Shown: in pieces, positions 1-7,132 of the stretch
How the letters are laid out: every line of letters begins with the position of its first letter
Numbering within the stretch: the stretch's first letter is position 1
Source: CAZEHS01 sp964511875
GTDB lineage: Bacteria > Bacillota > Clostridia > Peptostreptococcales > Acidaminobacteraceae
Assembly (NCBI GenBank): GCA_964511875.1
Contig: CAZEHS010000121.1
Span: forward strand, 1 to 7,686
Direction of reading: 5' to 3'
DNA: 7,686 nucleotides
Translations under genes and position numbers: made by a program
The notes under the pieces: model-generated
What the model was told of the DNA's origin: nothing
The model's database searches: none
What the model saw: only the letters and a program-made list of their open reading frames with translations

Positions 1-1
1 A

Positions 2-1489
2 AAGCAGATTTTTGAGGAAGCCCTCGAGGTTTTGAAGGGTCAGCCGGATCATCTGAATCAGCGGGTTTTTGTAATCGCTGGTATCGGATGGCATCCCGGG
101 GTCATCGGCATTGTCGCATCACGGATTGTTGAACGCTATTACAGGCCATGCATCCTTCTTAATATGAATGAAGGGGTCGCTAAGGGGTCAGCAAGGAGCA
201 TTGAGGGTTTCAACCTTTTCGAAGCCTTGTGTTCAGCTCAGGATTTGCTGCAGAAGTTCGGCGGCCATGAAATGGCGGCAGGTATGACCCTGGATAAGGA
301 TAACATAGATGCACTTCGCGGTGCCCTGAACAGATATGCACAGGATTCCTTGACGGAGGATGACCTGATTCCGCGAATCCATGCAGAATGTATGTTGGAA
401 GCACGGCATCTGCAGTTTTCCATTCTGGATGATCTGGATATTTTGGAGCCCTTCGGACCAGGCAACCCGAAACCTGTCTTTCTCTACAAGGGACTGATTA
501 TCGATCAGCGACGATTAATGGGCAAGAATCAGGAACATGTGAAACTGATTGCCCATGACGGCAACCGTATTTTCGAAGCAATTGGATTCCGCTGGCATGA
601 TCCTGGAAGATTCAAGCCGGGACAGAGGGTGGATCTGGCTTTTGTTCTTGAGCGCAATACCTTCAATGGTGTGGAATCATTACAGCTTCAGATGCGGGAT
701 TCTAGGATCAGGAACTGGGGAATACATAAAGAACAGACCGTATTCCGGGATTACTGGGCGTCATACTGGCAAGCTCTTACTTCGATAGCGAAGTTCTTAG
801 GGGAACCAATATCGGGAACCCTTAACCCTGAGCCATGGCCGCAGATCACAATCGGCAATGCTGCCAGTGCTGCTGCCTACCGATCCGCCGGCAGGCTCAG
901 AATCCTGCTCTGGACTCCGGAATCATTGGAAAGCCTGTTAGCAGAGCTTCAGGATACGGATCCGGCAGACCGGCTTCCTGTATTTTTCGGACACTGTCCC
1001 GCCGATGCGTCACTGGCTGTCATTGTCAATCCGGATTTCTCATATCTTCACAATGAGGACATTGATACGCTTCTTCTATGGGAACAGCCGCCTCTTCATG
1101 GTATTTACATCTGGGGGAAATCAGCTTGTAAAGCCACAGGAATTTTATATAATAAACCTGTGGGTGAAGCCACGGGAGTGATTCTTGATCAATTGGTCCC
1201 CTCGAAGGACGCCCTGGCAGGCACATATCGCGAGCTCCGTCAGGCTGGAAGCCGGATTTGGAATCGTGCCGCATATGCAGATGATGAGAAAGATCCCATG
1301 GATGTTCTGAAGGAAGAAGTCCGCCTCTGGATATTGACAGAAAATGGGCTGATTGAACGGGAGACATGCGAAGAAGGGTTTCTTTACAGTCTGGTGCCCT
1401 ATTCCGGCAAACGGATGAATATTGTGGATTCGGAGTCATATCGCTATCTCATGGCCTTAAAATCTGCTATTGGCAAGCAAATGAAGTGA
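2..1489 (+). CDS. recJ: Single-stranded-DNA-specific exonuclease RecJ, C-terminal part (5' end outside window)
   Basis: RecJ degrades single-stranded DNA 5' to 3' in recombination and repair in the cytoplasm. The frame is open from the left edge, so the TTG at 32 is an internal leucine, not a start; the DHH catalytic domain with the metal-binding residues lies upstream of the window. Visible parts in order: the DHHA1 domain with the segment GWHPGVIGIVASRIVERYYRP (about 86-148), SIEGFNLFEA (about 197-226) and the family signature FGGHEMAAG (257-283); then the OB-type nucleic-acid-binding domain opened by LEPFGPGNPKPVF (443-481). About 250 residues follow that are poorly conserved to my eye and correspond in position to the extra C-terminal domain of Firmicutes RecJ. 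The stop is TGA at 1487-1489. The apt gene follows after 32 bases, matching the recJ-apt-relA order known from Bacillus. The identification is secure from the DHHA1 and OB motifs; no frameshift is seen. Confidence 0.96.
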   Translation, partial: KQIFEEALEVLKGQPDHLNQRVFVIAGIGWHPGVIGIVASRIVERYYRPCILLNMNEGVAKGSARSIEGFNLFEALCSAQDLLQKFGGHEMAAGMTLDKDNIDALRGALNRYAQDSLTEDDLIPRIHAECMLEARHLQFSILDDLDILEPFGPGNPKPVFLYKGLIIDQRRLMGKNQEHVKLIAHDGNRIFEAIGFRWHDPGRFKPGQRVDLAFVLERNTFNGVESLQLQMRDSRIRNWGIHKEQTVFRDYWASYWQALTSIAKFLGEPISGTLNPEPWPQITIGNAASAAAYRSAGRLRILLWTPESLESLLAELQDTDPADRLPVFFGHCPADASLAVIVNPDFSYLHNEDIDTLLLWEQPPLHGIYIWGKSACKATGILYNKPVGEATGVILDQLVPSKDALAGTYRELRQAGSRIWNRAAYADDEKDPMDVLKEEVRLWILTENGLIERETCEEGFLYSLVPYSGKRMNIVDSESYRYLMALKSAIGKQMK

Positions 1490-1521
1490 ATCATTCATAA
1501 TGATAAAATCAGGAGGCATCC

Positions 1522-2034
1522 ATGAACCTGGATAGCAAGATCCGCGTCATAGAGGATTTCCCTAAAGAGGGAATAAGCTTCAAGGATATAACAACCCTGT
1601 TGGCAGATGGCGAAGCCTATAAGGAAGCGGTCAACCGGTGTGTTGAACTTCTTGACGGGCTGGAGTTCGATTTGGTCATCGGGCCGGAAGCGCGGGGGTT
1701 CATCTTCGCAGCTCCCGTTGCGTATGCAACGGGCAAGGGGTTTGTTCCCGTACGCAAACCAGGAAAACTGCCATTCGAGACCTTAAGCTACGAGTATGAT
1801 CTGGAGTATGGCACTGATATTCTGGAGATGCATATGGACGCCATCAGGCCTGGAAATCGCGTCGTCATTGTGGATGATCTTCTGGCCACAGGCGGAACGG
1901 TCCGGGCAGTGGCGGATATGGTAGAGAAACTGGGAGGAATAGTCGTTTCTGCGGTATTTCTTATCGAACTGGGTTTTCTTGATGGGCGTGTAAAACTGGA
2001 CAGTATCCCGGTCCAATCTGTGCTTCAGTATTAG
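1522..2034 (+). CDS. apt: Adenine phosphoribosyltransferase
   Basis: Apt makes AMP from adenine and PRPP, the adenine salvage step, as a cytoplasmic dimer. The 170-residue length is normal for the family. The PRPP-binding signature VVIVDDLLATGGT is at residues 114-126, the GPEARGF segment at 54-60, and the flexible-loop RKPGKLP at 78-84; the N-terminal FPKEGISFKDIT at 13-24 is also typical. The ATG start is supported by a strong AGGAGG ribosome-binding site at 1511-1516, five bases upstream. It lies 32 bases after recJ and probably shares its transcript, since I see no convincing promoter in the gap. A hairpin terminator follows the stop codon by 13 bases. Its position next to relA is a long-standing Firmicutes arrangement; both enzymes handle purine nucleotides, but a regulatory link is inference only. 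Confidence 0.97.
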   Translation: MNLDSKIRVIEDFPKEGISFKDITTLLADGEAYKEAVNRCVELLDGLEFDLVIGPEARGFIFAAPVAYATGKGFVPVRKPGKLPFETLSYEYDLEYGTDILEMHMDAIRPGNRVVIVDDLLATGGTVRAVADMVEKLGGIVVSAVFLIELGFLDGRVKLDSIPVQSVLQY

Positions 2035-2047
2035 CATGCAGTATCTC

Positions 2048-2083
2048 AGCGTCAGGAATTCATCTCCTGGCGCTTTTGATTGT
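2048..2083 (+). terminator. Rho-independent terminator after apt
   Basis: A 10-bp stem, AGCGTCAGGA (2048-2057) with TCCTGGCGCT (2065-2074), closes a 7-base loop. All ten positions pair, with one T-G wobble. The T-rich stretch TTTTGATTGT follows (2074-2083). The T run is short and interrupted, so termination may be partial, leaving some read-through from recJ-apt into relA. Confidence 0.75.
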
Positions 2084-2108
2084 ACTCATTTTAAAGATGC
2101 GATATAAT
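2080..2108 (+). promoter_or_regulatory. Candidate sigma-A promoter for relA-dtd
   Basis: A perfect TATAAT -10 box lies at 2103-2108. At the ideal 17-base spacing there is TTGTAC (2080-2085), which matches only the first three bases of the TTGACA -35 consensus. A better-matching TTGATT at 2076-2081 is 21 bases away, which is too far. The predicted transcription start is near 2114-2116, giving a leader of about 75 bases before relA. The -35 region overlaps the tail of the apt terminator, so the two signals are packed back to back. The perfect -10 and the fitting context support the call; the weak -35 limits it. Confidence 0.6.
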
Positions 2109-2109
2109 G

Positions 2110-2122
2110 GATGATAATCATC
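2110..2122. promoter_or_regulatory. Inverted repeat at predicted relA transcription start (possible operator)
   Basis: GATGAT (2110-2115) and ATCATC (2117-2122) form a perfect 6-bp inverted repeat around one central base, starting one base after the -10 box and covering the predicted start point. The core TGATAATCAT resembles the middle of a Fur box, but only 11 contiguous positions of the 19-base Fur consensus match when centred here, so a Fur assignment is not supported. It may be an operator or chance. Confidence 0.3.
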
Positions 2123-2176
2123 TAAAATGTTGGGAATACTGTATACATGCCCGTCGGACATAAGATGAAGCAGCCT

Positions 2177-2185
2177 GAGGTGGTG
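2177..2185 (+). promoter_or_regulatory. Ribosome-binding site deciding the relA TTG start
   Basis: GAGGTGGTG matches the Shine-Dalgarno consensus well (GAGGTG at 2177-2182), with eight bases to the TTG at 2191. An in-frame TGA at 2176-2178 excludes any farther upstream start, and the GTG at 2183-2185 is in another frame that stops three codons later. TTG is therefore the first possible start codon in this frame. Confidence 0.75.
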
Positions 2186-2190
2186 AGCGC

Positions 2191-4407
2191 TTGAATCTGG
2201 AAACCTATATTGCCAAACTGGAACAATTGAATCCATATCTTAATATTGCCCGAATCGTAAAAGCATATCAGTTCGGCGATAGTGCGCATACCGGCCAATT
2301 CAGAAAATCCGGAGAGAATTACTTCATCCACCCAGTCCAGGTATCAATCATCCTGGCGGAACTCGAGATGGATGAGGACACGATCATTGCCGGGCTTCTT
2401 CATGATGTCATAGAGGACACCATTTATACCTATGAGGAGCTTGAACGGGTCTTTGGAACTCAGGTCGCAGAACTGGTGGATGGTGTCACGAAGCTGGGCA
2501 AAATCCATTACGAATCCAAAGAGGAACGTCAGGCTGAAAGTCTTCGCAAGATGTTCATCGCCATGGCCAAGGACATTCGGGTCATATTCATCAAATTGGC
2601 GGATCGTCTGCATAACATGCGGACATTGAAATTCATGCCTGACGATAAGAAAAAAGAGAAAGCGATGGAAACTCTCGAAATTTTTGCTCCTGTCGCTCAT
2701 CGGCTTGGTATTCACCGGATCAAGTGGGAATTGGAAGATCTGTCCCTTTTTTATATGGATCCTGAAGGGTATTATGATCTGGTATCCAAGGTCAACAAAA
2801 AGCGGGACGAGAGGGAATCCGAGATTGCGGAAGTCATCCGTGAAATGCGGGCTAACCTGGACGAATCCGGGATTGATGCGGATATCACCGGAAGACCGAA
2901 ACATTTTTACAGCATATACAAAAAAATGCACCACCAGAATAAGGAATTCAATGAAATCTTCGATCTCACAGCCATTCGGGTCCTTGTAGACTCCGTCAAG
3001 GACTGCTACGGCGTCCTTGGGATCGTGCATACACTTTGGAAGCCGATTCCCGGTCGATTCAAGGATTTCATTGCCATGCCCAAACCAAACATGTATCAAT
3101 CCCTGCACACCACGGTAATCGGTCCCGGTGGGGAACCGTTCGAAATCCAGATCCGTACCTGGGAAATGCACAAGACTGCAGAATTCGGTATCGCTGCCCA
3201 TTGGAAGTACAAGGAAGGGGTAGAGGGTACCAATGATATAGAGGATAAGCTTTCATGGCTCCGTCAAATGATGGAATGGGAAAAGGACAGCAATTCTCAG
3301 GAGTTTGTTGAGAGCCTGAAACTGGACGTTTTTGAAAACCAGGTTTTCGTGTTTACTCCCAAAGGTGAAGTTGTGGAGCTGCCTGACGGGTCCACACCGG
3401 TTGATTTTGCCTATAAGATTCACTCAGGTGTTGGGAACTCCTGCGTGGGAGCCAAGGTGGACGGGCGTATCGTGCCGCTGAACTACAAATTGACAAATGG
3501 GAAGATCGTTGAGGTCATAACTGCAAAAAACAGCCAGGGCCCCAGCCGAGACTGGCTTAAATTCGTAAAGAGCACACAGGCCCGAAATAAGATCAAGCAC
3601 TGGTTCAAGAAGGAACGACGGGAAGAGAACATTGAAAAAGGCCGTGAGATGCTGGAGCGAGAAATTCGCAGGTCCGGTTACAATTTAAAGGATCTCATGA
3701 AACCCGAGTGGATCGGACCCATCATCAAGCGTTTGAGTGTGAAGGATGCTGAGGACCTCTTTGCAGCCATCGGTTACGGCGGCATCATGATGAACCAGGT
3801 CATGCCTAAGATCCGTGAAAAGATAAAGGATGAAGAACGGGAAAAAGAGCTTCAGAAAAAAATCAAATCCGATCAGGATGCCATAGCCCACGGCCAATCC
3901 CATGTCAGTACTCAGACAATGAAAGTGGAGCACCCCAAGCCCCGGACAAAACCCGTTAACGATCAGGGAGTTCAGGTTCGGGGAATCGACAACATGCTGA
4001 TCCGATTCGCAAAATGCTGCAACCCGGTCCCTGGAGACCAGATAATCGGCTATATCACCCGCGGAAGAGGAGTAACGATTCACAGAGCCGATTGCCCGAA
4101 TTTTGAAGGCTCAGAAGGTTCAGAGAATCGCTTCATAGAAGTGGAATGGATAAAGGACGCCAATGTGGCTTATCTGACGGAGGTGCAGGTCATAGCGCCG
4201 GACAGGAAGGGACTTCTTACAGAAATCACGGCACTTATGGCAGACATGCATGTTCTGGTGGTAGGGGTAAATGCCAAAAGGACAAGGGATGAAATCGCCA
4301 TTATCAATCTCAGTATGGAGATCACAGACTCCGACCAGCTTAAAAAATTGATATCCCGCTTCCGCAGCATGCCTGAAGTCATCGAAGTGAAACGGGTAAC
4401 ATCGTAA
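2191..4407 (+). CDS. relA: Bifunctional (p)ppGpp synthetase/hydrolase, RelA/SpoT (Rel) family
   Basis: Rel makes the alarmone (p)ppGpp from ATP and GTP/GDP on starved ribosomes and also hydrolyses it. The 738 residues contain the full long-Rel architecture. The HD hydrolase domain (about 25-180) has H47, the HDVIED motif at 71-76, and D138 in LADRLHN. The synthetase domain (about 220-345) has GRPKHFYSIYKKM at 234-246, FDLTAIR at 257-263, YQSLHTTV at 302-309 and E318/Q320 in FEIQIRT. RFKD at 289-292 is the RxKD type found in bifunctional Rel rather than the ExDD type of E. coli RelA. A TGS domain (about 385-445) follows, then a helical region, a Cys-rich zinc-finger domain with C609, C610, H631 and C635, and a C-terminal ACT domain (about 662-735). 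Both catalytic halves look intact, so synthesis and hydrolysis are both expected. It starts with TTG under its own candidate promoter. The dtd gene begins 16 bases after its stop, suggesting co-transcription. Confidence 0.97.
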   Translation: MNLETYIAKLEQLNPYLNIARIVKAYQFGDSAHTGQFRKSGENYFIHPVQVSIILAELEMDEDTIIAGLLHDVIEDTIYTYEELERVFGTQVAELVDGVTKLGKIHYESKEERQAESLRKMFIAMAKDIRVIFIKLADRLHNMRTLKFMPDDKKKEKAMETLEIFAPVAHRLGIHRIKWELEDLSLFYMDPEGYYDLVSKVNKKRDERESEIAEVIREMRANLDESGIDADITGRPKHFYSIYKKMHHQNKEFNEIFDLTAIRVLVDSVKDCYGVLGIVHTLWKPIPGRFKDFIAMPKPNMYQSLHTTVIGPGGEPFEIQIRTWEMHKTAEFGIAAHWKYKEGVEGTNDIEDKLSWLRQMMEWEKDSNSQEFVESLKLDVFENQVFVFTPKGEVVELPDGSTPVDFAYKIHSGVGNSCVGAKVDGRIVPLNYKLTNGKIVEVITAKNSQGPSRDWLKFVKSTQARNKIKHWFKKERREENIEKGREMLEREIRRSGYNLKDLMKPEWIGPIIKRLSVKDAEDLFAAIGYGGIMMNQVMPKIREKIKDEEREKELQKKIKSDQDAIAHGQSHVSTQTMKVEHPKPRTKPVNDQGVQVRGIDNMLIRFAKCCNPVPGDQIIGYITRGRGVTIHRADCPNFEGSEGSENRFIEVEWIKDANVAYLTEVQVIAPDRKGLLTEITALMADMHVLVVGVNAKRTRDEIAIINLSMEITDSDQLKKLISRFRSMPEVIEVKRVTS

Positions 4408-4423
4408 ATCCAAGGAGCTTATT

Positions 4424-4873
4424 ATGCGCGCAGTTGTTCAACGGGTATCCGAATCCCATGTCACCATCGAAGGCCGCGAAGTAGGCCGCATCGGACAGGG
4501 GCTCATGGTCCTGCTGGGAGTAGAGGAAGGGGATACGGAAGCCGATGTCATCTATATGGTGGATAAGGTCGCCAATCTCCGTATTTTTGAAGATGCAGAT
4601 GAAAAAATGAATCTATCCATACAGGATATAGGCGGGGCCCTGCTGGTGGTTTCACAGTTCACACTGATGGGAGACGCCCGAAGAGGGCGACGGCCCAGTT
4701 TTTCCAGTGCTGCCCGGCCCGATGAAGCCAATGACCTGTACGAAAAGTTCGTATCCCGAAGCCGTGCATTGGGCCTCCCTGTCGAAACCGGTCAGTTCCA
4801 GCAGAACATGGTGGTACGGATCGATAATGATGGGCCGGTGACATTGCTGTTGGATAGCAAGAAAACGTTCTGA
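4424..4873 (+). CDS. dtd: D-aminoacyl-tRNA deacylase (D-tyrosyl-tRNA deacylase)
   Basis: Dtd frees tRNA mischarged with D-amino acids, and glycine from mischarged tRNA-Ala, keeping D-residues out of proteins. The product is 149 residues, the usual family length. It starts with the typical MRAVVQRV, carries the SQFTL active-site motif at 77-81, with S77 and T80 in the same places as in the E. coli enzyme, then GRRPSF at 88-93. The Gly-cis-Pro element that gives chiral selectivity is at G137-P138 in NDGPVT (135-140). The ATG has a clear AAGGAG site at 4412-4417, six bases upstream. It directly follows relA, as in many Firmicutes, and is probably on the same transcript. The gap after it contains a structured repeat but no classical terminator. 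Confidence 0.97.
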   Translation: MRAVVQRVSESHVTIEGREVGRIGQGLMVLLGVEEGDTEADVIYMVDKVANLRIFEDADEKMNLSIQDIGGALLVVSQFTLMGDARRGRRPSFSSAARPDEANDLYEKFVSRSRALGLPVETGQFQQNMVVRIDNDGPVTLLLDSKKTF

Positions 4874-4883
4874 TACGCGCTGC

Positions 4884-4982
4884 GTCTCCTTCGTCAGCTC
4901 CGCTGACACCTTCCTCCCAGAGGAAGGTTGAGAGGTCAATCTCCCTCCGGGAGGGGGATGTCACAAAGTGACAGGGGGAGAC
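4884..4982. repeat. Pair of structured palindromic repeat units in inverted orientation (MITE-like)
   Basis: Two related units of about 45 bases face each other across 8 bases: unit 1 at 4884-4929 and unit 2, inverted, at 4938-4982. Each contains two hairpins. Unit 1 has GTCAGC/GCTGAC (4893-4907) and ACCTTCCTC/GAGGAAGGT (4908-4928). Unit 2 has ATCTCCCTC/GAGGGGGAT with one T-G wobble (4939-4959) and GTCAC/GTGAC (4960-4972). The outer ends GTCTCC (4884-4889) and GGAGAC (4977-4982) are perfect complements. Between the units, two stem positions differ by compensatory base-pair changes, so the fold is preserved although the sequence has diverged. There is no run of T after either hairpin, so this is not a standard terminator. 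The style recalls palindromic intergenic repeats that I remember as common in clostridial and gut Firmicutes genomes; I cannot name the family. No coding content is seen in 4874-5034. Confidence 0.75.
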
Positions 4983-5034
4983 CTGGAAGGCACCATCCTA
5001 TATTAAATTCAAATACAGAATTGCGAGGTAACTC

Positions 5035-5655
5035 ATGATTTTCAAACGCTTACAAACCGGTGTATACGCCGTGAACTGCTACATCATCGCAGACGACAGG
5101 ACAAGAGAAGCTATTGTCGTGGATCCGGGCGGGGATTTTGACGATATCGCGAACCTGATCCAGAAAGAAGAACTGCACGTGAAATACATTCTTCTTACCC
5201 ACGGCCATGGAGACCATATCGGTGCTTTGGCAGATGTGAAACAGGTTACAGGCGCTCTAATCGGCATTCATGCAAACGATGCAGAAATGCTAGCGGATCC
5301 CGCGAAGAACATGTCCCCACAAACCGTTGGAACCGCTGTTTCCGCCATAGCAGACCTGCTCCTGGAAGACGGTCAGCAGCTCACCTTCGGAGATCAGACC
5401 CTTACGGTGATCCATACACCAGGCCATACCCGTGGGGGTGTATGCTTCAGGATCGATGATTTCGTCATAACCGGAGACACTCTGTTCCGCGCATCCGTGG
5501 GACGGTCCGATCTTCACGGGGGCAATCAGAACCAATTGATCAAATCGATCAAGACCAAGCTTTTCACACTGCCGGACCAAACTGATGTCTATCCGGGCCA
5601 TGGTGCGGCATCAACCATCGCATATGAAAAGAAGGTGAATCCCTATGTCCGCTAA
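5035..5655 (+). CDS. MBL-fold metallo-hydrolase, glyoxalase II-like
   Basis: This is a cytoplasmic binuclear-metal hydrolase of the metallo-beta-lactamase superfamily, closest by eye to the small YcbL/YqgX-like glyoxalase II group, whose members are thought to hydrolyse thioesters such as S-lactoyl conjugates. The 206 residues carry all expected metal motifs: THGHGDH at 55-61 (H56, H58, D60, H61), HTPGHT at 127-132 (H131), the bridging aspartate D148 in GDTLF (147-151), and H189 in YPGHG (187-191). GRSDLHGG at 156-163 is also typical of this group. The roughly 50-residue C-terminal substrate-binding extension of classical glyoxalase II is absent, so the natural substrate is uncertain. No signal peptide is seen. 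The ATG has a GAGGT site at 5025-5029, five bases upstream. The gene's last 11 bases overlap the start of hemZ, implying coupled translation. A hydrolase of this type between dtd and hemZ is a familiar clostridial arrangement. Confidence 0.93.
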   Translation: MIFKRLQTGVYAVNCYIIADDRTREAIVVDPGGDFDDIANLIQKEELHVKYILLTHGHGDHIGALADVKQVTGALIGIHANDAEMLADPAKNMSPQTVGTAVSAIADLLLEDGQQLTFGDQTLTVIHTPGHTRGGVCFRIDDFVITGDTLFRASVGRSDLHGGNQNQLIKSIKTKLFTLPDQTDVYPGHGAASTIAYEKKVNPYVR

Positions 5656-7132
5656 ACCCATTACGGTGGCAGGCTCAGATGATTCATTCCAATATGAAAT
5701 CACTCAGATCATCCGTTTGTTTTTTGAAGCGGATGATCTTCAGTTTGTTCGGAAACCACAGAATTCCAAAGGGATTCAACTGCGCTACACCATAGCTGAT
5801 GAACCGGAGGACACAGCAATCCGATGCGTACTTTGGGAGGACGGCGCCTTGATCTGGCAAAGCGCGGAGCTCCTTCATAAAACGGATGAGCCTTCGGACG
5901 AGAGCTTTGCCAGGGAGCGGAAGAGGGCTCATCTGAGGCTTGGCTGGAAGGCACTCTTATTTCTAACGGGTACATCGCCTGCCTGGGGGATCCTATTCGG
6001 AGTCAGACCTACAAAAGTGGCCCATGAGCTGCTGGCGGCAGGTTATGGCACAGAGAAGGCCATTCAGATATTGGAAAAGAAATTCTGCATCGGAAGGGAT
6101 AAGGGAGCCTTGATCATGGAGGTTGCCGGTAAGGAACATCAATTCATCCACCCGGCGGATCAAAACAGCTTCGCATTATACTACGGTGTCCCATTTTGTC
6201 CCAGTCGCTGCTCGTACTGTTCATTTCCGGCATTTACAGGACCAGCCAAGCTTAAAATGATCCCTTCATATACAGAAGCCATGATACAGGAATCCCAAAT
6301 TGTCAGTAAAGCTCTGAAGCGTCGCTATGTCGACAGTGTCTACGTAGGGGGGGGGACCCCCACAATGCTGAGTGCAGAGCAGTTGGATATGCTGCTGACC
6401 CATATCAGAGAGAGCTACGACCTTTCCAGATGCAGGGAGATCACTGTTGAAGCCGGCCGGCCGGATACCATCACTGAAGACAAACTGGCTGTCCTGTGCA
6501 AACACGGCGTGGATAGAATCTGTCTGAATCCCCAAAGTTTCAGCGATAAGACATTAGAACGCATCGGGCGACAGCATGAGAGTGCGCAGGTTCATACGGC
6601 CATTGCAATGATCCGGAAAGCAGGCTTCAAGACCCTGAACATGGACATCATCCTTGGACTTCCTGGGGAAACGACGGAGGATGTTGAAAACACACTGAAA
6701 ATCGTAGCTGATATTGCTCCCGAAAACCTGACAGTCCACACCCTTGCCATCAAGCGCGGCTCAGAGCTGCGGCAGATGGAACAGGAAACAGTTACCGTCG
6801 AAACGATGGAAGCCATGCTGAAGCTTTCGGCGGAGTATGCAGCACGGATGGGTCTTGAACCCTATTATATGTACCGTCAAAAGTTCATGCTGGCTAATCT
6901 GGAAAATGTAGGCTACGCAAAACCAGGCCATGAGAGCATCTACAACATGCAGATCATGGAGGAGCAGCAGGACATCCTTTCATTCGGAACCGGCGGCGTT
7001 TCGAAGATTTGCTTCCCTGAGGAAGGCCGTCATGAACGGGTGCCAAACGTACGGGGGCTTGAAGAGTACCTGGAACGGTTTGAAGAAATGGCCCAGCGCA
7101 AGATTGAGATGTTGAACGGGGGGGCCAAATGA
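5645..7132 (+). CDS. hemZ: HemZ-family radical SAM protein (annotated as oxygen-independent coproporphyrinogen III dehydrogenase)
   Basis: A 495-residue radical SAM protein. The [4Fe-4S] motif CPSRCSYC (C185, C189, C192) lies after an N-terminal region of about 180 residues that includes GILFGVRPTK (115-124), typical of HemZ rather than HemN or HemW. Further core elements are YVGGGTPTML (233-242), VEAGRPDTI (268-276), LNPQSF (294-299) and GLPGET (338-343). The C-terminal stretch from EPYYMYRQ (405-412) through NVGYAKPGHE (421-430) to FGTGGVSK (447-454) is the most HemZ-specific part. HemN has a fourth cysteine two residues after the third; here that position is F194, as in HemW-like proteins, so true coproporphyrinogen oxidase activity is doubtful and a heme- or SAM-related role is only inferred. 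The ATG is preceded by GAAGGTGA (5631-5638), six bases away and inside the upstream gene, giving an 11-base overlap. A run of nine G (6347-6355) encodes the three glycines of GGGTPT. Confidence 0.88.
   Translation: MSAKPITVAGSDDSFQYEITQIIRLFFEADDLQFVRKPQNSKGIQLRYTIADEPEDTAIRCVLWEDGALIWQSAELLHKTDEPSDESFARERKRAHLRLGWKALLFLTGTSPAWGILFGVRPTKVAHELLAAGYGTEKAIQILEKKFCIGRDKGALIMEVAGKEHQFIHPADQNSFALYYGVPFCPSRCSYCSFPAFTGPAKLKMIPSYTEAMIQESQIVSKALKRRYVDSVYVGGGTPTMLSAEQLDMLLTHIRESYDLSRCREITVEAGRPDTITEDKLAVLCKHGVDRICLNPQSFSDKTLERIGRQHESAQVHTAIAMIRKAGFKTLNMDIILGLPGETTEDVENTLKIVADIAPENLTVHTLAIKRGSELRQMEQETVTVETMEAMLKLSAEYAARMGLEPYYMYRQKFMLANLENVGYAKPGHESIYNMQIMEEQQDILSFGTGGVSKICFPEEGRHERVPNVRGLEEYLERFEEMAQRKIEMLNGGAK

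Noticed and set aside
32..34. TTG at 32 as the start of recJ
   Set aside because: The same frame is open to the window edge and the RecJ catalytic DHH domain would be missing; the gene is cut by the window rather than starting here.
1026..1439. Open frame of 137 codons on the - strand
   Set aside because: It lies antisense within the recJ 3' region and its composition looks like out-of-frame translation; no domain is seen.
1470..1501. Possible promoter before apt (TTGGCA with CATAAT)
   Set aside because: The spacing is 20 bases and would start transcription only a few bases before the ribosome-binding site. Transcription from recJ is simpler.
2344..3201. Long open frame of 285 codons on the - strand
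   Set aside because: It is fully antisense to the HD and synthetase domains of relA, its product has no recognisable motif, and it has no fitting ribosome-binding context. It is a coding shadow.
4884..4982. CRISPR array or rho-independent terminator reading of the dtd downstream repeats
   Set aside because: There are only two units, inverted rather than direct, with an 8-base gap, so it is not CRISPR. No T run follows either hairpin, so it is not a classical terminator.
4999..5004. TATATT as a -10 box for the MBL hydrolase
   Set aside because: At 16-18 bases upstream there is only G-rich repeat sequence and no -35-like element, so a promoter cannot be supported.
6453..6464. Twelve-base palindrome of alternating CCGG in hemZ
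   Set aside because: It encodes the conserved AGRPD segment in frame and is explained by codon choice; there is no sign of a separate function.
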